12,988 nucleotides of DNA from assembly GCA_964478455.1 (NCBI GenBank), contig CAYZJD010000100.1:1-12988 (forward strand), read 5' to 3'. The notes beneath the pieces were generated by a model, which searched no databases, was not told where the DNA came from, and saw nothing but the letters and a program-made list of their open reading frames with translations. The translations under genes and the position numbers were made by a program. Every line of letters begins with the position of its first letter. Position 1 is the first letter of the stretch. Below, in pieces: positions 6,458 through 12,988 of this stretch. Origin of the DNA: CAYZJD01 sp964478455. Its GTDB lineage: Bacteria > Acidobacteriota > Terriglobia > Bryobacterales > Bryobacteraceae.

Positions 6458-8113
6458 TTACCGCGGCTTCGGCGGCGGGATGACCCGCAGTTGTACCGAC
6501 TCCCGCGCGTTCTCGGCAAGCGCGAGTGAATACGCTTGCTGGTCGAACTGCCGCACGAATTCCGGGTCCGCCTCCGCGCCCTCGTCGATTTCCTCCCAGG
6601 CCAGGAGCTTGTAATCACCCGGGGCGATGCCCGTCATGCGGAAGCGGCCTTCGCGGTCCGTAGCCGTGGTCTTCAAGCGGACGTGGTCGCCCGAGGCGGG
6701 CACGAGGGCGACGAAGGCGTCAGGGAACGGACGGCCTTCTTTGTCGAGCACCTGCCCCTCGACCAGCGCACCGGCCGCGCTGGCAACGATGTCGAGTCTT
6801 CCCGCTGGCGAGGGGCCGACTTCGAGAGGTCCGCTCGCGACTTCTCTGCCGCCGTATCGCACGGACTTCACGTAGGCCGAGTCCGGCAGGCCGCGGACGG
6901 AAAGCCAGTACTTGCCCAGGGTCACTTTCTCGAGCGCGAACGAGCCGGGGGCGCCGGGCTTCGCGGACCGGGCGCCGAAGTAGAAGGCGTCCAAAGGGTC
7001 GAGCGTGACGGTGAGATCCTCGAGCCTGGCAGCCTGTTTCCCCTCGAACCGCACCGAGCCTTCCAGGTTGAAACCGCCGCCGACGGCGAAGACCACGCCC
7101 TCCATGTCCTGATCGCCGACGTCGAGGGGGAAGTCCTGCATGAACGGGCGGTCGCCGGAGGAGAGGCTGACCTGAACGACGTACGTGCCCGGCTGAACGC
7201 CGCGCAGCTCGAACTCGCCCTTTTCGGTTCGGGCGAATTCGCCCGCGCCCACCACGAAGGAGACCGAGTTGGCGGTCCGGTCGCCGAGGAGCAGGAGCGC
7301 CTTGTCCACCGGCTCGCCGGTGTCGCCGCGGACGACCTTGCCTTGTATGCGGACGAAGCGGCCGCGCTGGAGCTGAATGTCGACCCCGCGCAAGTCGGCG
7401 CCGGCTGCGACTTCCACGAGCGCAGCAGAGGCGAGGTCGCGCGCGCTCGGATAGAAGGCGGGCAGATACCCTCGCTCGGGTATCGTGCTCATCTGCGGGC
7501 GATGGACAGCACGGACATAGTACTTGCCGGGAGGCAGGCCGCTGAGGGCGTATTCGCCTGCCAAGTCGGTCTCCGCGCTCTCGGCTTGCCCGAGCTGCCA
7601 GCGGCCGCCACGGTAGATCCTGCGCATCGCCTTAACCTCGGTGTCCAGCAGCGGTTCCCCATCCTCGTCGATGACCCGGCCGCGAAGACTTGCTTGCGGC
7701 GTGAGGCGGAAGACGAGGTCCGCTTGCGTCTCGCCGGGCCTCAGCCGGATGATCTCGCCGGGGCCGCGGCCGCGGTACGCGCCGTAGCATTGCGTGATAT
7801 ACCCGGACCGTTCAGCCGCCAGCCTGTAAGCGCCCGCGACGACCTGGTCGAAGCGGAAGCGTCCTTCGGCGTCGGTGACGGCTGCCCCGGCCTCCTCTGC
7901 GTCGGCGCTCCGCAGCGTAACGGTCGCTTTGCGAAGCAGCTCGCCCGTGGTGGCGCTTATCACGCGGCCTGCAATGGTGCAGACCTTTGGGCGCGGGGCG
8001 ACTTGCGGCTGGGCCGCGCACACCAGCGCGCAGCCGAGGACAAAACCGGGGACAGCCCGCATGTTTCCGCGCCAACCGCGCGGAAACATGCGGGCTGTCC
8101 CCGGTTTCCTCAT
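6458..8113 (-). CDS. Secreted multi-module carboxypeptidase-regulatory-like protein (paralog A)
   Basis: 551 aa from ATG 8113, or 534 aa from the in-frame ATG at 8062. The short form has a conventional signal peptide (MRAVPGFVLGCALVCAAQ); the long form adds a basic, palindrome-encoded extension. Five carboxypeptidase-regulatory-like beta modules are visible (roughly 45-105, 143-210, 260-320, 350-420 and 455-515 in long-form numbering), with closing strands AGAYRLAAE, PPGKYYVRA, QPGTYVVQV, LGKYWLSV and APGDYKLLAWEE. It shares the module order and the end pattern (GIAPGDY-LLAWEEI...DPE) with the next gene, 6436-4799. ATG 8113 touches the TAG stop of the copper ATPase gene (TAGATG), which favours termination-reinitiation. 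Neither start has a Shine-Dalgarno. Extracellular structural or ligand-binding role inferred; no catalytic residues recognised. Confidence 0.88.
   Translation of the reverse strand: MRKPGTARMFPRGWRGNMRAVPGFVLGCALVCAAQPQVAPRPKVCTIAGRVISATTGELLRKATVTLRSADAEEAGAAVTDAEGRFRFDQVVAGAYRLAAERSGYITQCYGAYRGRGPGEIIRLRPGETQADLVFRLTPQASLRGRVIDEDGEPLLDTEVKAMRRIYRGGRWQLGQAESAETDLAGEYALSGLPPGKYYVRAVHRPQMSTIPERGYLPAFYPSARDLASAALVEVAAGADLRGVDIQLQRGRFVRIQGKVVRGDTGEPVDKALLLLGDRTANSVSFVVGAGEFARTEKGEFELRGVQPGTYVVQVSLSSGDRPFMQDFPLDVGDQDMEGVVFAVGGGFNLEGSVRFEGKQAARLEDLTVTLDPLDAFYFGARSAKPGAPGSFALEKVTLGKYWLSVRGLPDSAYVKSVRYGGREVASGPLEVGPSPAGRLDIVASAAGALVEGQVLDKEGRPFPDAFVALVPASGDHVRLKTTATDREGRFRMTGIAPGDYKLLAWEEIDEGAEADPEFVRQFDQQAYSLALAENARESVQLRVIPPPKPR
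8043..8107. repeat. Perfect 30-bp inverted repeat with 5-nt loop (REP-like palindrome)
   Basis: Left arm 8043-8072 and right arm 8078-8107 are exact reverse complements over all 30 bases, separated by CAACC (8073-8077). Pairing stops at 8042/8108. Each arm carries GGGGACAGCCCGCATGTTTC or its complement. It sits 7 nt downstream of the copper ATPase stop (minus strand) and inside the first codons of the next gene. As RNA it would form an extremely stable hairpin. The GGGGACAG-type arm resembles dispersed palindromic repeats linked to RAYT (TnpA_REP) transposases, which I recall as common in environmental genomes. No transposase gene is present in the window. Confidence 0.95.
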
Positions 8114-10456
<2,343 letters not shown>

Positions 10457-10467
10457 GGGTACAGGGG

Positions 10468-11277
10468 TTAGCGGCGGAATTCCGCGCGGACGGGGACTCG
10501 GTCGATGACGCCGCGCAGTTGGACGTTCTCGACCTCGTTGTGGTCGCGGTTCAGAGTGATTTCGGCCTGGCCCCGGGCGGAGCCGCGGTCGGAATCGCGC
10601 AGCCGGACAATCAGCCGTTCGCCGCTGTGCTCGACGATCTCGCCGTAGAAGCGGACGCGGTCTCGCTCGCCGCCGAGGCCGATCTCTGTCTTGTACGGAT
10701 CGCGGGTGTCGAAGTAAGCGCGCGTGAAGCGGCGCGGCCGGCCTCTGCCTTCGCGATATTCGCCGTGTCCCGCGGTGTCGATGTCCACTCGGGGCGCGCC
10801 CGTGACGACTGAACGCTCCGGCCTGTCACTCCATGGATCCTCACCCCAACCGGAGTATCCGCCCTTGCTCGAATCCTCCCAGGTGATGCGCGCGTGGTAG
10901 CGGCTGTCGCCGCCCTCGCGGTCGTGGATGTTCACGACGAGCGCCCAGTTGTTGTGGGCCGACGGTTCCTCGAGGATGCGGATCTCGTCGGGGCCATCCC
11001 GCTTCTCGAGGTGCAGGCCACGCAGCGGCCCGGAGGGCAGTTCCCGGTTGTACTCGGAGCCTTCGTCCTCGGGAGGGCGGCCGGAGCGCACGACGTAGCG
11101 GATCCGGTCGCCGCGGATGAAGAAATCGACGTCGCCGTCGACGCGGACGCGGAGATCGAAGCGCCCGCCGCGCCGGTTGGGGTCATAGTTCTCGCTGCGG
11201 CGCGCGGGCAGCCATTGCGCCACGCTCCAAAGCGGTAGGAGCATGGTGAAGGAAAGCAGTCTTGCCGGTATGGCCAT
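10468..11277 (-). CDS. Secreted protein of unknown function, first gene of copper ATPase operon
   Basis: 269 aa from ATG 11277, chosen because GGAGGA (11288-11293) lies ten bases upstream and because the protein then starts with a signal peptide (MAIPARLLSFTMLLPLWSVAQ). The frame is open 103 codons further upstream, but that part overlaps the opposite-strand toxin-antitoxin ORFs and looks non-coding. The mature protein is rich in Arg, Asp and Gly. It has strand-like blocks (GRFDLRVRVDGDVDFFIRGDRIRYVV at about 36-61, IRILEEPSAHNNWALVVNIHDREGG, YHARITWE) and ends in EITLNRDHNEVENVQLRGVIDRVPV. No family is recognised. There are no Cys or Met clusters to suggest copper binding. Operon position before copA is the only functional hint; it is probably periplasmic or extracellular. 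Confidence 0.8.
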   Translation of the reverse strand: MAIPARLLSFTMLLPLWSVAQWLPARRSENYDPNRRGGRFDLRVRVDGDVDFFIRGDRIRYVVRSGRPPEDEGSEYNRELPSGPLRGLHLEKRDGPDEIRILEEPSAHNNWALVVNIHDREGGDSRYHARITWEDSSKGGYSGWGEDPWSDRPERSVVTGAPRVDIDTAGHGEYREGRGRPRRFTRAYFDTRDPYKTEIGLGGERDRVRFYGEIVEHSGERLIVRLRDSDRGSARGQAEITLNRDHNEVENVQLRGVIDRVPVRAEFRR

Positions 11278-11391
11278 CAACGTTGTGTCCTCCAGCGGAT
11301 GCGGGCCTGCTGAAGACCAGTTTAGCTCGGTACAGACCAACCGAACCGCGTTGCGCCGAGACCCTCTTTGCAGCGCTAGAATGGTGTCCAG
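11278..11391. promoter_or_regulatory. Divergent promoter region between copper operon and PIN module
   Basis: This 114-nt region must start transcription both ways. Plus strand: TAGAAT (11377-11382) is a fair -10 box, with TTGCGC (11351-11356) upstream at a 20-nt spacing that is longer than ideal. The expected start site (about 11389-11392) nearly coincides with ATG 11392, suggesting a leaderless message. Minus strand: TAAACT (complement of 11319-11324) is a weak -10 candidate, and GGAGGA is the ribosome binding site of the 11277 gene. No operator palindrome was seen. Confidence 0.35.
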
Positions 11392-11583
11392 ATGGATCGT
11401 GTACCACAACAGCCCGTCAAAGATCCGCCCAACCTCACCCGGACCGGCGCGTTCTCGCTGGATCGGCTCTTGAGCCACGTTGACCCTGGACCGGCCGAGG
11501 AGTCCGAAGCCTTCGTACGCGTCATCTATGAGCAGCGCTGCTTTGACGTCTCCTCCGATCGGGACGGCGAGACTGGTCGTTGA
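11392..11583 (+). CDS. Putative antitoxin (63 aa) of the PIN toxin module
   Basis: A 63-aa ORF starting at ATG 11392 and ending 64 bases into the position range of the downstream toxin, with 56 nt of overlap in a different frame. The C-terminal half (FSLDRLLSHVDPGPAEESEAFVRVIYEQRCFD) is acidic and predicted helical. It has the look of short antitoxin-like proteins encoded before PIN toxins, where a P-E-E-E-F-R-IYEQR-type segment would wrap around the toxin. No DNA-binding fold (AbrB, RHH, Phd) can be recognised, so autoregulation is uncertain. There is no Shine-Dalgarno before the ATG; a TAGAAT box nine bases upstream suggests a leaderless transcript. The call rests mainly on position and length. 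Confidence 0.55.
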   Translation: MDRVPQQPVKDPPNLTRTGAFSLDRLLSHVDPGPAEESEAFVRVIYEQRCFDVSSDRDGETGR

Positions 11584-11971
11584 CACAGACGTAGCCAGTT
11601 ACATCTTCAAGTGGCACCCCCGATTCGCGCCTGAATACATGGAGATCATCCGCGGTTCTGAGTTAGTTCTCTCGTTCATGACTCTGGCGGAGATGCGCCA
11701 GGGTGCGCTGGACGCAAATTGGGGGCAGCGCAAGTGCGGCCTCCTGGAAGCGTACCTCGCGGACTTCTCGGTGCTCCATTCTGACGACTTGTTGTGTTCT
11801 GTCTGGGCCGACGTTCGGAATGAGAGCGGGCGCAAAGGACAGCAGATGAGTTCTGCCGACGCGTGGATTGCCGCCACTGCGCTAGTTCTGTCCGCGCCGC
11901 TCGTGACGAACAATCCAAGAGACTACCGCCACCTGGACAATCTCCAGCTTGTTTCTGCAGCTGCGGGATAG
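11528..11971 (+). CDS. PIN-domain ribonuclease toxin, VapC-like
   Basis: 147 aa from ATG 11528. The frame extends upstream to a TTG at 11480, but that adds a Pro/Ser-rich tail not expected for the family. PIN-domain nuclease core: VVDTDVAS with Asp19 and Asp21, TLAEMRQG with Glu55, SSADAWIAATAL with Asp111, and LVTNNPRDY with Asn128/129 and Asp132. These acidic residues are the Mg2+-binding catalytic set of VapC-type endoribonucleases, which cleave tRNA or rRNA when the antitoxin is lost. All are intact, so the toxin should be active. The family's N-terminus usually lies close before the VVDTD strand, so a start at the TTG at 11543 cannot be excluded. No ribosome binding site precedes it, which fits translational coupling to the overlapping antitoxin ORF. 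Confidence 0.85.
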   Translation: MSSAALTSPPIGTARLVVDTDVASYIFKWHPRFAPEYMEIIRGSELVLSFMTLAEMRQGALDANWGQRKCGLLEAYLADFSVLHSDDLLCSVWADVRNESGRKGQQMSSADAWIAATALVLSAPLVTNNPRDYRHLDNLQLVSAAAG

Positions 11972-12135
11972 AGTTCCAAGCGAAAGGAACGCATGAGACG
12001 CATACGTTCCAGGACAGGAGTTCGGGCCGGAATAGGCCGCCTGTCGCGTCACACCGCAAACCGCGACCTCCGTCCTCCGTGAAACAATCTGAGTTGGCTG
12101 GCAGTTGCCGGCGCGAGAGGGGGAAGGAGGGACAC
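11972..12135 (+). other. Intergenic region with alternative small hairpins
   Basis: GTTCC (11973-11977) can pair with GGAAC (11986-11990), or GGAACG (11986-11991) can pair with CGTTCC (12005-12010); the two pairings exclude each other. No T-tract follows, so an intrinsic terminator is not supported. No clear promoter was identified. AAGGAGG at 12124-12130 is a strong ribosome binding site for ATG 12136. Confidence 0.3.
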
Positions 12136-12988
12136 ATGAACGAGCGGGTTCGATTCCGGCTGGTGGAGAACGGCCAGCCCTTGCGAATCATGCAACTGGA
12201 TGCGGTGGACGGCGTCATTCTGGAAGGAGAAACCGACACGCTTCCGCGCGGCCTGACGCTGAACTTCTGGGGTGCCAACCCGATCATGGAGTACCGCATG
12301 CGCCGCGTGGTGCAACTCCGGGGCTGGTCCAGATTCAAGGCTGTTGTGGAGCGGGATTCCGGCGAACTGGTCCTCCGGGGCGTGGACGAGAATGCGTTGC
12401 CGGGCGGGATGCTGCGGGTCCAACTCAACATCGCGGATCTCCGGACTCCTGAGATGCCGATAGATGTCGAGGTCAAGGAGAATCAGGAGACCACGGTGGA
12501 CGTTCGCGTGCAGCCGGACGCCCGGCGGGTGGTTCTGACAGGGCCGGTGTCGACGTTCGACGAACAGATCCGCCGCGTGTTGGAGGATACGGGCTCAATT
12601 CTTGAGGGACGGGCCGCGGCTGAGTGGCTTGAGCAGGGTGGACCGCGGCCGCGCCGCAAGGCGTGTCTGCTCAACCTGATGGCCAAGCTGCGGGCGGCCG
12701 CCGCGCCGACGCCCAGGAAGCCTCTGATTCGCGCTGTTCGGAGCGTGTTCTTCGCCGACGTGGATCGTGTCTATTCAATCGTCACGGGGGAGTTCCATGC
12801 GCTGCTGGTCTCCTTGGCGGAGGATCCCAAGAAGCCGTTCTACGCGGAGGGCACGCCGGAGGCGGAGATTCACCGGCGCCTGCTCGACCGCGCCGGCGCG
12901 GACGCCGCCAGTTATGATCTTCAGAGCTTTCGCCAGGAGGGCCGCCCGAGCATGCAGTCCGTGGTGGCCGTTCCAAAGGAGCGGGATC
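12136..12988 (+). CDS. Unrecognised protein, 3'-truncated by window end
   Basis: ATG 12136 has a strong AAGGAGG site five bases upstream, and the frame is open for 284 codons to the window end, with no stop. The product begins MNERVRFRLVENGQPLRIMQ, without a signal peptide or membrane helix, so it is probably cytoplasmic. The first 140 residues look beta-rich (MLRVQLNIADLRTPEMPIDVEV, TTVDVRVQPDARRVVLTGP). After a helical linker (IRRVLEDTGSILEGRAAAEWLEQGG and KACLLNLMAKLRAA) comes a mixed region with FFADVDRVYSIVTGEFHALLVSLAEDP. That part ends in ASYDLQSFRQEGRPSMQSVVAVP. I do not recognise a family; the two-part layout suggests an N-terminal sensing or binding part plus a second domain. It is separated from the PIN toxin by 164 nt and is probably transcribed independently. 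Confidence 0.8.
   Translation, partial: MNERVRFRLVENGQPLRIMQLDAVDGVILEGETDTLPRGLTLNFWGANPIMEYRMRRVVQLRGWSRFKAVVERDSGELVLRGVDENALPGGMLRVQLNIADLRTPEMPIDVEVKENQETTVDVRVQPDARRVVLTGPVSTFDEQIRRVLEDTGSILEGRAAAEWLEQGGPRPRRKACLLNLMAKLRAAAAPTPRKPLIRAVRSVFFADVDRVYSIVTGEFHALLVSLAEDPKKPFYAEGTPEAEIHRRLLDRAGADAASYDLQSFRQEGRPSMQSVVAVPKERD

Noticed and set aside
11278..11586. N-terminal extension of the 10468-11277 minus-strand gene to 11586
   Set aside because: It has no ribosome binding site, would bury the signal peptide more than 100 residues inside, and overlaps the PIN module on the other strand. ATG 11277 has a good site and signal peptide.
11676..12476. A 266-codon minus-strand open frame across the PIN toxin end and the 12136 gene
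   Set aside because: It crosses an intergenic region and opposes two better-supported genes. The product is Ser/Arg/Pro-rich with no motif.

Overview
The window is GC-rich DNA (the stop-to-stop frames on both strands are long and full of shadow ORFs). Several secreted proteins point to Acidobacteriota, most likely the Solibacter/Bryobacter group. The clearest sign is a stand-alone copy of the domain catalogued as TIGR03437, first described from Candidatus Solibacter (3096-3899). Two multi-module carboxypeptidase-regulatory-like secreted proteins support the same placement. A run of ten Ns (5021-5030) shows that this is a draft or metagenome assembly.

Region 1 (1-2428, + strand) is the 3' part of a SUF iron-sulfur cluster operon: a cysteine desulfurase cut by the window edge (sufS), its zinc-dependent sulfur acceptor (sufU), a MIP18/DUF59 protein (sufT-like), and an Rrf2-family regulator with three cysteines that could hold an Fe-S cluster. 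The genes are 0-5 nt apart or overlap by 1 nt, so they are almost certainly cotranscribed. The scaffold genes (sufB, sufC, sufD) would be expected upstream, outside the window. The regulator lies at the 3' end of the operon, so the sensor and the pathway it probably controls would be made together.

Region 2 (2429-4792, + strand) holds three separately spaced genes: a small conserved hypothetical protein (2608-2997), the TIGR03437 solo-domain secreted protein (3096-3899), and a secreted protein with a VirB10/TrbI-like beta segment and a glycine-zipper stretch (3977-4792).

Region 3 (4799-11277, - strand) reads as a four-gene operon in the order: secreted unknown protein, copper-type P1B ATPase with N-terminal YHS and heavy-metal-binding modules, and two tandem paralogous secreted proteins built of five carboxypeptidase-regulatory-like modules. 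Junctions are 11, 0 and 21 nt. At the ATPase/paralog junction lies a perfect 30-bp inverted repeat with a 5-nt loop (8043-8107). It resembles a REP-like mobile palindrome and has been absorbed in frame into the N-terminus of the downstream gene.

Region 4 (11278-12988, + strand) begins with a divergent promoter region, followed by a putative two-gene toxin-antitoxin module (a 63-aa ORF overlapping a PIN-domain toxin gene out of frame). Last comes the start of an unrecognised gene with a strong ribosome binding site that runs off the window end.

The most unusual items are the palindrome captured as coding sequence, the copper ATPase operon with tandem secreted paralogs, and the compact overlapping PIN module with a possibly leaderless transcript.
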